From NCBI GenBank assembly GCA_918807975.1, contig OU964918.1, positions 27,140,477 through 27,204,476 of the forward strand: a DNA stretch of 64,000 bases, in the 5' to 3' direction. Shown piece by piece: positions 34,468 to 45,118 of this stretch (its first letter is position 1; each line of letters begins with the position of its first letter). The notes below the pieces were generated by a model. The model saw only the letters and a program-made list of their open reading frames with translations. It ran no database searches and was not told the origin of the DNA. The DNA comes from Aplidium turbinatum. Lineage: Eukaryota > Chordata > Ascidiacea > Aplousobranchia > Polyclinidae. The position numbers and the translations under genes were made by a program.

Positions 34468-35612
34468 CAGGGCCTCTGAGAGAAATTTTCACTAGGGGTA
34501 CGAAGAGTCATTCCGGGCCCCCCCTCTCACTCCGGGCCCCCTTTGTCTTGGGCAAAAAGTGTGATGTTTGCTTAGACGTATTGCACACCATACAACATTT
34601 TACTGCAGAATTGGACATCTGTGCGCAATAATAGTATCAAGCTGCAATAAAACTATTATTTTGTGTTGTGCATACCATGTGATCTGACCCTCGCCAATTT
34701 CTGTATCCTGCATTGAATTCATGTGTCAGTTATTGATGGTGCTGTACTGCTGTTGAGAGGTGTCGGTTATTGTACATCTTTAATGTAAAATTTTTAAATT
34801 CATTTTTTTATTTCTCTTAGATGTAGCTTATAATTATTTCTGAAGAGGACACTATGTGGTATCGAAAACGTTGGATTTAGTCGTTTTTTCATGTTTTTTT
34901 TGTGTGTTTAATGTTAAATCCGTTAACGTTACTGTGTGTTATATGTATCTGGTACAAGCCAAGCTCTCTACCAAGGCTCAAATATAACATTTTCTTAAAA
35001 CATAATCAAGTTAATCATCTGACCAATCCTAATCTTTCTTCATTAACTTTTGCATTCACCACATGCCCAGCACTAGCAGAGGTGAACGAGAGAAGTCACT
35101 TGTTTTGACTCCGGCTCCGTTCCTGCTCCAAAAGTATTCTCCGGCTCCTGCTCTAACTCCGAAATTCATTTTGAAGTGAAATAAGCGTGAAACTACCTCT
35201 GTCAAATAGTTTAAAAAAAAACAAAAAACACCCGGGCTTTTTCTCAAACCTGCTTTTGCTACACTATGCCCCTCCCCCCCCCCCCCCAGGACAGGAGAAT
35301 AACTAACTTTTATGATTTAATTTGAGGTGCTTTTAACAGAACATTTTTGCACGCAAAGCATTAAGTTACCACTTTAGGCCCCTAATTTCCTCGAAAGGCA
35401 CTCGATTCCCTTTCTGGGCCCTTTTGCTAGATTACGGGCCCCCAGGACTAAAGAATAACAACTTTTATGGTTGAAATCAGTCGTTTAAGATGGTTTTAAC
35501 CAAACATTTTTGCGCGTAAACTATAAAACCACAATTTCGGGCCCCCCAACAAACACAGGCCTGGGCTATCAAGGTACGCCGTACCCTCCGTACCTCCCTC
35601 TCATAGGCCCTG
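34468..35612. mobile_element. hAT element, CAGGGCCTCTGAGAG ends
   Basis: The ends CAGGGCCTCTGAGAG and CTCTCATAGGCCCTG are inverted, and exact 8-bp duplications gcattagt lie at 34460-34467 and 35613-35620. Subterminal blocks of gggcccc are shared by both ends. The interior includes a hammerhead-like motif at 34840-34870 and a low-complexity ctccggctcc block near 35110. No transposase is seen. Confidence 0.88.
34840..34870 (+). other. Hammerhead-like motif
   Basis: CTGAAGAGG followed after a short, imperfectly pairing segment by CGAAAACG reproduces the two core strings of a hammerhead ribozyme. It probably marks a Penelope-like remnant carried inside the surrounding hAT. Confidence 0.3.
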
Positions 35613-35877
35613 GCATTAGTTACTATAACAGTTAGCCCAGTGAGTTCAGGCTATAAGTTTTACTCTTGATGTCTTGTCTGTCTGTGTAGTGTGTAGTTCA
35701 TACAGCCACTGACATTAAAATTGCATTATTGTTTACAAAAAGTGTTCAAAAGTCCTGATACTGGATCCAGGAACATTCTATTTGAAAAAGCATGATGTCT
35801 TAGAACTTAGATGCATTGCTGAGAAGAGAATATGATCTGGTTAGCCTAGTCAATTAGTGCACAACTGTGCCGGTAGG

Positions 35878-36399
35878 CAGAGATGTACGTATACGCCGCA
35901 AATTCTACGCCGCATACTTGCTGCGTAGACTTTTTGTTTACGCTAACGCTTACGGCCGCATTTTTTTGGATAGTTTGCGCTTGAGGCTACGCCGTAAAGT
36001 TTTCGCGTTTTTTTAGCGCATAGCGTCAACGCATACTTTTTTTAATGTATTTTTTTTTCGCTACGACACGCCAATACCTTCAAGCGCTGCAGTTGAAAGA
36101 ATGTTTTCAATGGGCAAAGACATATTGGAACCAAAACACAGCAAAATGTCAGATGAACACTTTCAGATGCTTGTGTTTCTTCGTGGAAATTCAAAATAAA
36201 ACTTGTTTGTTTCGAGTGGTTTATACCGTGTGAATGTTTGGCACCTAGCAAACAAAATGAGTTCACGCTAGTGTATGCGCTGACGCTGCCGCCGCCAACT
36301 TTTTTTACAAGTTACGTTGACGCATACGGCGTATGGTTTTTCGAACGTTTGCGTTTACGCTGACGGCGTCAATATTTTTTGTATGCGCGTACATCACTG
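35878..36399 (+). mobile_element. hAT element with dimerisation-domain remnant
   Basis: The ends CAGAGATGTACGTATACGCC and GTACATCACTG are inverted, with exact duplications ccggtagg at 35870-35877 and 36400-36407. From about 36060 the plus strand reads TPIPSSAAVERMFSMGKDIL then EPKHSKMSDEHFQMLVFLRG, the hAT C-terminal dimerisation domain. The rest of the transposase is missing. Confidence 0.88.
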
Positions 36400-36734
36400 C
36401 CGGTAGGTTACCAGTTATATGCCATGGGTGCTTTTTGCCACAATTGACTTTCTAAAAAATAACGCGTTAAAAATGTTTAGAAAATTTTGTAATTTGCGGT
36501 GTGCGGTGCGCGGTGCGGTGCAGTGTCAAAGTTCCAGATAAATTGCGGTGCGCGGTGCGATGCGCGGATAGGTGATTCAGTTGCGGTGCGGTGTGCGGAT
36601 AAAAATTTTGGGTTCGTTATTGCATCTCTATTTGTTGTTGCTTTCAAAGGAAAAAAAGCATTAAAAATAGCCTACCGTAGCAAAAGAAAAACTAAAATTA
36701 CTTCTTTCCTTCATTGTTGAAAGTTGTAAAGTTT

Positions 36735-37105
36735 TTAAATAGAATTGATTTTAAACAAAGAGATGTTCTGTCTGCTATCCTGTTTTGCATCGTAGCTGGT
36801 GCAATAGTTTCAGAAACGAAAGATGAATGTACAAGTGAATTTACGATTGGCGGTCACGTGCTATCCAACCTCAGCTATGCAGACGACAAAGCTATCATCA
36901 ACAACTTGAAACAGCAAATACAAGAATTCCTCAATAACCTGTCAAAAAAACGCTGCTAAATTGGGCCTTCAAATAAACGACAACTCACTTAATCTCACTG
37001 TATACGGAAAGCAAATAGAACTAGTTTCAGAATTCGCATATCTTGGCCACAAACTATCCTCGACCAACCATGGAAAAGCTCCAGTACAACACTGAATCGA
37101 TTTAG
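36735..37105 (+). mobile_element. LINE reverse transcriptase fragment (YADD type)
   Basis: The frame reads QRDVLSAILFCIVAGAIVSE then EFTIGGHVLSNLSYADDKAI. After a frame change it gives LTVYGKQIELVSEFAYLGHK and LSSTNHGKA. This is the catalytic YADD block and following region of an endonuclease/reverse-transcriptase LINE different from the one at 17.7 kb. Both ends are truncated. Confidence 0.8.
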
Positions 37106-37118
37106 GCTGGGCAGGTTT

Positions 37119-37296
37119 GCCCGATAGCTCAGTTGGTCAGCGCGTGACTTTGTGAACGAAGAAGCTTCAAATCAAGCAGCGCTGGTTCGACTTTCGGGAT
37201 GTGCGCTTGAGCAACGTATTCTCAGGACTGCTCTCCATTCAGCGGCACCTAATGGATGGAATAATTCCTCGGCAACAACACTTCAACAGAGAGAAA
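37119..37296 (+). mobile_element. tRNA-derived SINE, copy 2 (3' truncated)
   Basis: Starts with GCCCGATAGCTCAGTTGG (A box) and carries GGTTCGAC (B box), followed by the family body ggactgctctccattcagcg. It stops before the usual tail and runs into the Penelope remnant. Confidence 0.85.
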
Positions 37297-37299
37297 TAA

Positions 37300-37770
37300 A
37301 ACATAGTAACTTTAGCGGGTTTAGCATACTTTATTTCACACAAAATATAACATAATTAAATAAAATAAACTCAAACGTTTTCGACACGTACGTGTGTCCT
37401 CATTAGGAATTAAATCTGCAATACATACAGTAAAATGAAAAATCGTAAGATAAATTTGACTATGCACTGTAACTGTAACGACACTCTGGACTGAAAGCAC
37501 AAACTGAACAAATGATACGAGAATGATTGCGAGTAAATTATGCGGTGGGAAACAGATCACGTGAGGTGTAGACTACAGGCATTGGACAAAAGAATTAGAA
37601 CACACACAAAAGGAACGATGAGCCACAGGCGAATAACTGCCGGTTGAGAGATGGATTGTTACGTTTGATTCTTAAGGCTTCCATGATCTTAGTCTGAAAA
37701 TCAGATCTGCCTCGAGAGATGATTTTAAATTGGTCGATCGAGACATTGTCAGTGCACGTTTCAGCGTGCA
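37300..37770 (-). mobile_element. Penelope-like element, C-terminal GIY-YIG end and terminal repeat
   Basis: On the minus strand a frame ending with TAA at 37595 reads DQFKIISRGRSDFQTKIMEA then LRIKRNNPSLNRQL and FACGSSFLLCVF. This is the end of the GIY-YIG endonuclease domain found in Penelope-like elements. Downstream, at 37375-37407, lies a hammerhead-like motif, as expected for the terminal repeat of this class. The reverse transcriptase is absent. Confidence 0.75.
37375..37407 (-). other. Hammerhead-like motif in Penelope terminal repeat
   Basis: Minus strand: CTAATGAG, then GACACACGTACGTGTC, a strong stem-loop, then GAAAACG. The stem II palindrome and GAAA are intact. The core reads CTAATGA instead of CTGATGA, a change at an invariant guanine, so this copy is probably inactive. 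Confidence 0.5.
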
Positions 37771-38157
37771 CTGACAGTGCACTGTCAATCCGACCAGTTT
37801 GCCTTGGCTTGGTCCCGATGAGTCTGGTTAAGCGGGGCTGACTTTATGTGCAACGTGTAATTCAAATTTCCTAATAAAACAAACGTCAAGCACGTAAGCA
37901 TGTCTGCTTTATTTTGACTTGTTAGTCTTGCAGGCTAAAAAGATAACTTTATACTATATTGGGCTACAAGTTTTGGAATTTATGTCGCTTCAACCACAAA
38001 AGTTTAAAAAAGTCTAGGAAATCTGTCCACAACAACTAAGTTATCTTCATCTTATGATATAACTTAAGTAGGCTATATCATGAGCTTAAGACAGGGGCCG
38101 CACACATTGCTTGTTCGGACAGGACTTTGAGCACCCCTGTTCTAAATGGTGCGTATG

Positions 38158-38965
38158 CGTAGGCCGTTGACAGGATTTATCGGGCCCGGTACCAATTTAT
38201 TTTCGGGCCCCCTTCAGCGACAAAGTTATGAATATAAAGGTTGTGTACAAACTTTTATTGATGTCGTTTAGGCTAAGCATGGTCATTTAACAAATCTTGC
38301 GCAATCTTAAAATTTGTGGAACCGCAAAACTTACTATCTTTATCTAGCGGTTGCTTTATTGAACTTTTATTTGTTACATGGCGGTAAAATATTACTTCCT
38401 GATTCCATTGATGTTTCACTGGTCATTCTAGGCTCACCAGAACAGAATTTACAGCACTGCAGACAGTCAGAAAGTTTTTAATTTGATTTCGGAAAACTGT
38501 TTGGTCCTAAGGCAAACATTTGCTGATTGCTGCAATCGGAAAAGCGGTTTTGGTCTAATTTTTAGTGCAGAAATAGGGATAGTAATCTTCTTACCTGTGC
38601 CATTTCAGCTTTTGAGTTTGAACAAATATTAGACTGTTTATTTTGAAATTCGTCTTTCGGGTAATATTTGTGGTTAGGGAAATCACTATACTGGACTAAA
38701 TTATTATTTTACTGTTTGTTGGCAGAAGTGGCTATTTTACCACCAGAAAGCTGAAGTGGGCCCAGTACCCAGAAGGAGGCCCGGTACTTTACCATTTGAC
38801 GGCTGAAAAGGCTGTTTTAACCTTTGATTGTAATTTCTTTAGATCTGATTATATTAAGATCTTGATAATGTTTGAAGTCGCGGGGAATTTATTAAATCCG
38901 AGCCACTTAAACATTCCGGGCCCAGGTCAAAAAGTACCACCTAGACCCCCCTGTCAACGCCCCTG
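38158..38965. mobile_element. hAT element of the CAGGGGCGTTGACAGG family, full version
   Basis: The right end CCTGTCAACGCCCCTG and left end GGCCGTTGACAGG match the 180-bp MITE at 32772-32951 in inverted orientation. The duplication is tgcgtatg (38150-38157) and tgcctatg (38966-38973). Comparison with 40029-40940 shows the empty site, so the insertion is proven within the window. No transposase frame. Confidence 0.85.
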
Positions 38966-38979
38966 TGCCTATGCGTAGT

Positions 38980-39250
38980 CCGGTGGCGGTGGAATGGCGC
39001 AGCGGATGAGGCGCTCGCTTTCCAATCATGCAATCCTGGTTCGAGTCCCGGCTTAAGCTGGTTATTGAAAAATACCACTCACCTCTACCCAGGGTGTAAT
39101 AAATTGGGTGGGTGTAGTTGCTGAAGGAAAGGCGGTCGAAAGAAAGGAACTGACCAGTGGCCATCCTACTCTCGTTAGTGCCGAAGGCTTAGTTTAATGA
39201 GAACCTTATCATCTCATCCCCCGATGCTTGGATCAAGTATGGGAGTCACC
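38980..39250 (+). mobile_element. tRNA-derived SINE-like segment, second family
   Basis: Has an A-box-like TGGCGCAGCGGATGAGGCG and a B box GGTTCGAGTCC with tRNA spacing, then a non-tRNA body (ctacccagggtgtaataaat). Also present at 40406-40690 within the other copy of the larger repeat. Confidence 0.5.
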
Positions 39251-39530
39251 TTTTTTATGCGTAGTCCACATAGCAGATGATGGTAACTTTCGATGTTGGG
39301 TAGCCTACTACCCTTCTACAAAAAAAAAATCTCCCACTTTGCGAAACAGTGGTTTCATGAAAGTAATAAAACAAATCGCTGTGTTTGTTTTAAAATTGCG
39401 CAATCATTGATATAGTTTCTTGTGCGAAACTTCGTTACAAAGGATATGTTGAAGGACTAGTTAGCCTATGCATACAATATTACAATATACAGTATTATAT
39501 CCTATATTCACTTCTATTGTTCAAAATTCA

Positions 39531-40028
39531 ATGATCAAGTGGAATCGTGGACAGAGGAAAAATCGTGGACAGCGAAGGCTTATGGACAGAGGAAAATATG
39601 TTGAATATCGGAATAGTTGTATTTCGTTTCATGGACCCATAAATGCATCTTCTCGGACCCCTTGTAGGTTCATGGACGTCAGGTTAATTAAGAATCCCTG
39701 GCATAAACTAAAGTCAAAAACAAAATTTTTAGCTACAAGGGCATTTATTTTGTGAAATTTGGCCTTAAAAAAAAACAAACAAACGAAATCAACCACCACA
39801 CAAACCGCGACTGGGACAATTTTCCAGACTGGTAAACTTTTTTAAATGTTTAGTTTTGTATTTATTTTACTTTACCTTTTGCGGATTAAGCAGCACAGAG
39901 AAACGAGACAGGAGTGTAAGTGCCCTAGAATGAGGAATGATAGCAAATCGAAAACGTTATAACACGCAAAAATAATAAAATTTGTGCTCCCCATTTTATC
40001 AAACCATCCACTTGATCGGACCACTTGC
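39531..40028. other. Spacer with a hAT right-end fragment
   Basis: Around 39630-39701 the sequence ggaccccttgtaggttcatg to ttaagaatccctg looks like the right end of a hAT (CAGGGATTCTTAA inverted). A doubled word ggacagagga precedes it. No gene. Confidence 0.4.
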
Positions 40029-40940
40029 TCAATCCGACCAGTTTGCCTTGGCTTGGTCCCGATGAGTCTGGTTAAGCGGGGCTGACTTTATGTGCAACGT
40101 GTAATTCAAATTTCCTAATGAAACAAACGTCAAGCACGTAAGCATGTCTGCTTTATTTTGACTTGTTAGTCTTGCAGGCTAAAAAGATAACTTTATACTA
40201 TATTGGGCTACAAGTTTTGGAATTTATGTCGCTTCAACCACAAAAGTTTAAAAAAGTCTAGGAAATCTGTCCACAACAACTAAGTTATCTTCATCTTATG
40301 ATATAACTTAAGTAGGCTATATCATGAGCTTAAGACAGGGGCCGCACACATTGCTTGTTCGGACCGGACTTTGAGCACCCCTGTTCTAAATGGTGCGTAT
40401 GCGTAGTCCGGTGGCGGGGGGATGGCGCAGCGGATGAGGCGCTTGCTTTCCAATCATGCAATCCTGGTTCGACTCCCGGCTTAAGCTGGTTGTTGAAAAA
40501 CACCACTCACCTCTACCCAGGATGTAACAAATTGAGTGGGCGTAGTTGCTGAAGTAAAGGCGGCCGAGAGAAAGGAACTGGCCACCCTACTCTCGTTAGT
40601 GCCGATGGCTTAGTATAATGAGAACCTTATCTTCTCATCCCCCGATGCTTGGATTCAAGTATGGGACTCACCTTTTTTTATGCGTAGTTCGAGTGCAGAT
40701 GATGGTAACTTTCGATGTAGGGTAGCCTACTACCCTTCTACGAAAAAGAAATCTCCCACTTTGCGAAACAGTGGTTTCATGAAAGTAATAAAACAAATCG
40801 CTGTGTTTGTTTTAAAATTGCGCAATCATTGATATAGTTTCTTGTGCGAGATTTCATTACAAAAGGTATGTTGAAGGATTAGTTAGCCTATGCATACAAT
40901 ATACAGTATTATATCCTTTTCACTTCCATTGTTCAAAATT
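40029..40940. repeat. 0.91-kb dispersed repeat, copy 2 (uninterrupted)
   Basis: Near-identical to copy 1 at 37785-39530 without the hAT insertion, so it records the empty insertion site. It includes the tRNA-like SINE segment 40406-40690. The two copies are in the same orientation about 0.5 kb apart. Confidence 0.85.
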
Positions 40941-41274
40941 CCCAACAGTTAATGTCATATATTGCTGACAATCCAGCAGTCACCACTGTGCGATAGGTGT
41001 AGCGGTAAATTTTCTTTCAAAATTTAACATTTTGATTTTTCTTAAAGCACTTAGTTATTAAACGTTGCACGGCTTTTTATCGCTACACAAACGCAAGAAC
41101 AACGCTTGACAAAACGGAGGGTCGCAAAAGTGCAGAAAATGATTCCACTCTTCTCACAAGTAACATCTTAAAAAACTCGTGGTGCAAATTTTAAATATGG
41201 TGCAAAACAATAAACTTTCCAATTTTAAACTTATTAACTTTTGGTTTAATACCGCACTGTTTACAATGATATGG

Positions 41275-41704
41275 AGCAAAGTTGGATCAATGTAATTAAT
41301 TACACAGTTTTATGCAATGGTAATTGAGACTTTTTGCTGTAGCGTAATTGTAATTTAAAAACAAATTGGTCCATATTACAATTACATTTGCTAAGTTGCA
41401 CGAATGATATCGGTACATCTTTTGAGCAGCTAGTTGGGGTTTAAAAGGGATTTCTACATAGAAATCTAGTTTTTATCAAAGGTAATTCTATCCTTGTCTT
41501 TGATAAAAACAAACTGGAACAAAGCATCGAAGAACATGAATATTAAAACATTTAATTTTTTTATTGAAACGTATAATTAAGTACATTTGGAAGTAATTGT
41601 AATTTCTTAATTTTAGAACAATGTAATTGTAATGTAACTAAAACTCTGATGGTGTAATTGTAATGCAATTGAACTGAAAACTATGTAATTAATCTAACTC
41701 TGCT
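41275..41704. mobile_element. TAATT-rich inverted-repeat element (hAT-like MITE)
   Basis: The left end AGCAAAGTTGGATCAATG then TAATTAATTACA pairs with the inverted right end AGCAGAGTTAGATTAATTAC. The words aattgtaat and aattacaatt recur throughout. No clear target duplication was seen. Confidence 0.5.
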
Positions 41705-41790
41705 ATAAAGTTCACCTGTTGGTTTAAATGCTGATGAGTCTATTTCGGTACCTTTGCGTTGACACAATGTTGTAATTGATATTATAAATT

Positions 41791-42073
41791 AGAGCGTGAC
41801 TTCGTGAGTGAAGAAGCTTCAAGATCAAACGGCGCTAGTTCGACTCTCGAGGTGTGCGCTTGAGCAACATATTCTAAGGACTGCTCTCCATTCAGCGGCA
41901 CCTAATGGATGGAATAGTTCCCCGGCAAGAACACTTCAACAATCGGAAATTTCACTCTGCCAATATGGGCAAATGGCACTGTGTCAAAAGCCTCTACAAG
42001 TATGCGAATCTACCAGGAATGACCTATCAAGGCTTTGTCAGTCCGAGGATAAAGATTCAAAACCAACCAACCA
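41791..42073 (+). mobile_element. tRNA-derived SINE, copy 3 (head truncated)
   Basis: Begins within the tRNA-like part (gagcgtgacttcgtgagtga), continues through the shared body and ends with the tail CCGAGGATAAAGATTC followed by aaaccaaccaacc. The A box is missing, so the copy could not be transcribed on its own. Confidence 0.85.
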
Positions 42074-43313
42074 TATCATTTAATTTCAATTCATTTATTC
42101 AAGAGTTAAGCAACATGAAAGAGAACTTCTTATCGTCGTTTTTTTTGCTAGCACAAAAACTATTTTGCAATTAGTAACATACCATCTGTGCCCCCTCCCC
42201 CCAATAACATGTTGTGAAGCCTCTAATCGTCCATAAACTCTAGGTTGTAAACCTACGTAATTTAATTTAAATTAAGGCAACATGTGAAACTTAAATATTT
42301 AATTAGTTTAAGTTTCTTTGTTCTGATCAATCAGCAACCAATTTAAGCAAATAGAAAGCAAACAACCTTTGTTACATCTCTGATGTCATCATAATTCAAT
42401 GCTTGCACTGTGTTTCAATACGCTATGTATCATAAATATTACGCAATAGCAAACACTCCAATAAACACACAGCCATGAGGTCAAGTTTCTCTTTCCAGTT
42501 CAACAAATTGTTTCGTAAATGAGCCAACATCTACACAGACTTGTCGAGGCTAACTTCGAAAAAAGTCATGGATTGATTTTATTGCACTGTTTGCCTATAG
42601 CAAAAAAACTAATGCTTTTCATAAAATGATTTAATCGTTTAATGAAAACCAGAAAAAGACTTATAGACAGTGAAAAAGTCAAAGCAGTGAGTTATTGAAC
42701 TCCACTTTCCTGTACAATGGAACTCGGCAAAACCACTTAACAAACTATTGGCGAGTGGCGAGTGCACACATTTTTTAAGAACTTATAATGTGATTGCTCA
42801 AATCAAAAAAGCAGAGTGTACCATGTAAGTAGCCCAAATAATTGAGTTGGGTAGGTTTTTACAAGGTTCAGCGATTGAACTAAATTGGCTAGCTGCGGTA
42901 CTTTGTAAAACATTGACTATAGTCTCAATTTAAAAATGTATAAAGATTTATATAAAACGTCATGCTGAGGCGAAAAAGGGTCGTAACCCTAGACCACATA
43001 CAACTTGTACCTACACCGCTGATCCTTTGTCACAAATTTTTTTGTTTTATTGTTCAATTGACACTTGATCAACATAAAACATAGCTATTTCTGAGTAGAC
43101 TATCATTTTCAAATTCACAACAAAAGAGTGATGTAACTGCGTAGACAGAAGAGCTTAATTAAAGTTCTCTCGGCTCCAAATTTAAAAGATGCACGTTACA
43201 ATTTTAATGTTTTGCTTGAAAAGATACGCGAGGTTGTTTTCACACTTTCAAAGGAAAGGCTACAAAAGTTAGCTCTTTATGTTGTTAGTTGTTGAACCAT
43301 AGATCTAATTCTA
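42074..43313. other. Spacer upstream of the 43.3-kb gene
   Basis: No element or exon recognised. Promoter and any 5' untranslated exon of the next gene probably lie here. A possible acceptor ttctag ends at 43314, eight bases before the ATG. Confidence 0.4.
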
Positions 43314-43322
43314 GGCAAAGCC

Positions 43323-44878
43323 ATGTTTACCATCGACAAAGTAATAAAACTGCTAAGGGAAGCCGTTCGTTTTCAACCTCGACCAGTGAGTTGTGTTACG
43401 GAAGCAAATGACTTTTGCAGCGGACCATTGTTTGATAAGATTCAGAGAAAATGGAAACCGAAATTGCCGACAGGAATCGATGCATTCACATTCTTTTCTT
43501 GTGAGGTTGACAATTTGACTGGAAACGAGATTCTACGTTTAATGATTGATATCTTCAACGATGAGAAGTTGAGGAAAACAGGAAACAGTGTTTTGTTTTC
43601 GTCCAACAATGAGCATTTTTTCGCTGTGATGATGATTGATGACAATTACCTTATATCTACTGGGCCGAGACCTTCTAAATCTGAAGACCGTGGAATTTTT
43701 TCGTTTGTTTTTGATGACTCTTATATTCCTCACAGAGAGCGAAATCACATCCCTGTTGACATGACCGTGATGAAACAACGGCGTGAAGAAACAATAAAGG
43801 GTTTGGACTCTTTTCTTCATGATAACATTAACAGAACAGAGGAGCCTTTCAAGTGCGTGTATATGGGAATGACAATGGATATAGCTTTTACAGAAATTAA
43901 ACTAAAAGATGGTAACCATGAAGAAGTTATACGCGATGTTCCAGTTGCAGCTTGCATCAAATTAGCTGCAGATTCAGACCAAATTGGAAAGCTTCAAAAA
44001 GTGTTTGGAGAGCATGCCCTGGATGTGCCAGATTGGATAGAAAGTTTTAAAAGACAAACCATGATAGAAGAAAACAGAATGCCAACATCTGAAGAAAAAG
44101 ACCGCCATATATCTGATGCAAAATTGCAACGCAGAATGAAAGCTGCAGAAGACATTATCAGAAAGTAGGTTATTATACAGAACAAAATTCTAGCTTCCGT
44201 TGTCACAAATAGTCGCTTTAAACTATCTTGAATTAAACTTATAGGCCTATGAAGTGGCATAAAGTCAGAAGCATAATTATATTCTTACATGTCTAGCATG
44301 TTATCTTATTTATTGAACCAAAGTTTGTTATGTGTCATTTTTGGCCACTTAGCTCAGAAAAACACAAAATTGAAAGAAAGAAACAATTTCGAGGTTAAGA
44401 AATTTAAAATATGAAGAAAAAAGCTTTTGCTTACTTTTTAGTAGTTAACATTGTTTAGCTCTAAAATAAATAAAACGCTTATCTGAATAGCTGCTCTCCA
44501 TGTGGAATGTCCAGTTTTTACCATTTTCATTTCTACCGAAGAGCAAGCACGCTAACCATAATTGAGCAATCACTTTAAAGTGATTTTTCGTAAATAAAAT
44601 CTCTTCTTCTCCATGACGATTTTTTGTGTAACTACGTCACTATATAAAACATTATTTTGTGTCCCCTCTGTATCATTAACAGACAAGAAGCTAATACAAA
44701 TTAATCTACAAACTTTGCATTCAAAATTCATAGGCTATAAGTCTACATATAGGTTGAAAATGTTTTACTAACTCGATTTCTTTCCAGCGCAATCAAACCG
44801 ACGGAGATGAATCTTTTTCTAAAAGAAGACGTGGACGAGAAGGTGATAGAAATAAGACAACTCTTTTCAATTCAATGA
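43323..44878 (+). CDS. Unrecognised two-exon gene, 310-residue protein
   Basis: Exon 1 is 43323-44164 and exon 2 is 44788-44878. The donor gtaggt and acceptor tttctttccag join a split AAC codon and extend the protein to KPTEMNLFLKEDVDEKVIEI and the stop after RQLFSIQ. Without splicing the frame would stop two codons later. The ATG has a good context (aaagccATG) and an in-frame TGA 30 bases upstream. The protein is hydrophilic, without signal peptide or membrane segments. Its middle (HFFAVMMIDDNYLISTGPRP) looks like a folded beta-rich core, and the C-terminus is charged and helical. I recognise no family or catalytic motif, so no function is proposed. It stands alone, with transposons on both sides, but its frame is intact and not transposon-like. 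Confidence 0.75.
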
Positions 44879-45118
44879 AAATGCAAGACAAAAGACGATG
44901 GCCTACACATTTGCCAAACATAATTTTAGAAAAGGATAGGGTAGCAGCTCTTGTTAGCCTGTGTAACAATAGCCTTAGCCTAGATTAGATTAACCTAGTC
45001 TAGATTGTAAAACTATTGCTTAGCTGTTGTGCGACTAGCCTACTATAGTTTGTGTTGGTCAAATTCTAATTTATGGTAAAATTTTGTCCAGCAGAGACTT
45101 CGTTGCCGTTGTGTAGTG

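Larger units (their letters stand above)
34081..36629. mobile_element. Element with GCGG-rich subterminal repeats, holding two hATs
   Basis: Ends AGTGATGCAAGCCGA and (inverted) AGAGATGCAATAACGA are flanked by a perfect 10-bp direct repeat atttgttgtt at 34071-34080 and 36630-36639. Inside each end are inverted arrays of gccgc/gcggt words (34090-34190 and 36497-36600). Two younger hATs, 34468-35612 and 35878-36399, lie inside. No transposase of its own is seen. The superfamily is uncertain because a 10-bp duplication is longer than usual for hAT. Confidence 0.75.
37785..39530. repeat. 0.93-kb dispersed repeat, copy 1, interrupted by a hAT
   Basis: Aligns almost base for base with 40029-40940 from tcaatccgaccagtttgcct to tgttcaaaattc, except for the 816-bp insertion of the hAT at 38158-38965 and its target copy. 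Contains a tRNA-like SINE segment (38980-39250). What the whole repeat unit is remains unknown; there is no protein frame. Confidence 0.85.
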
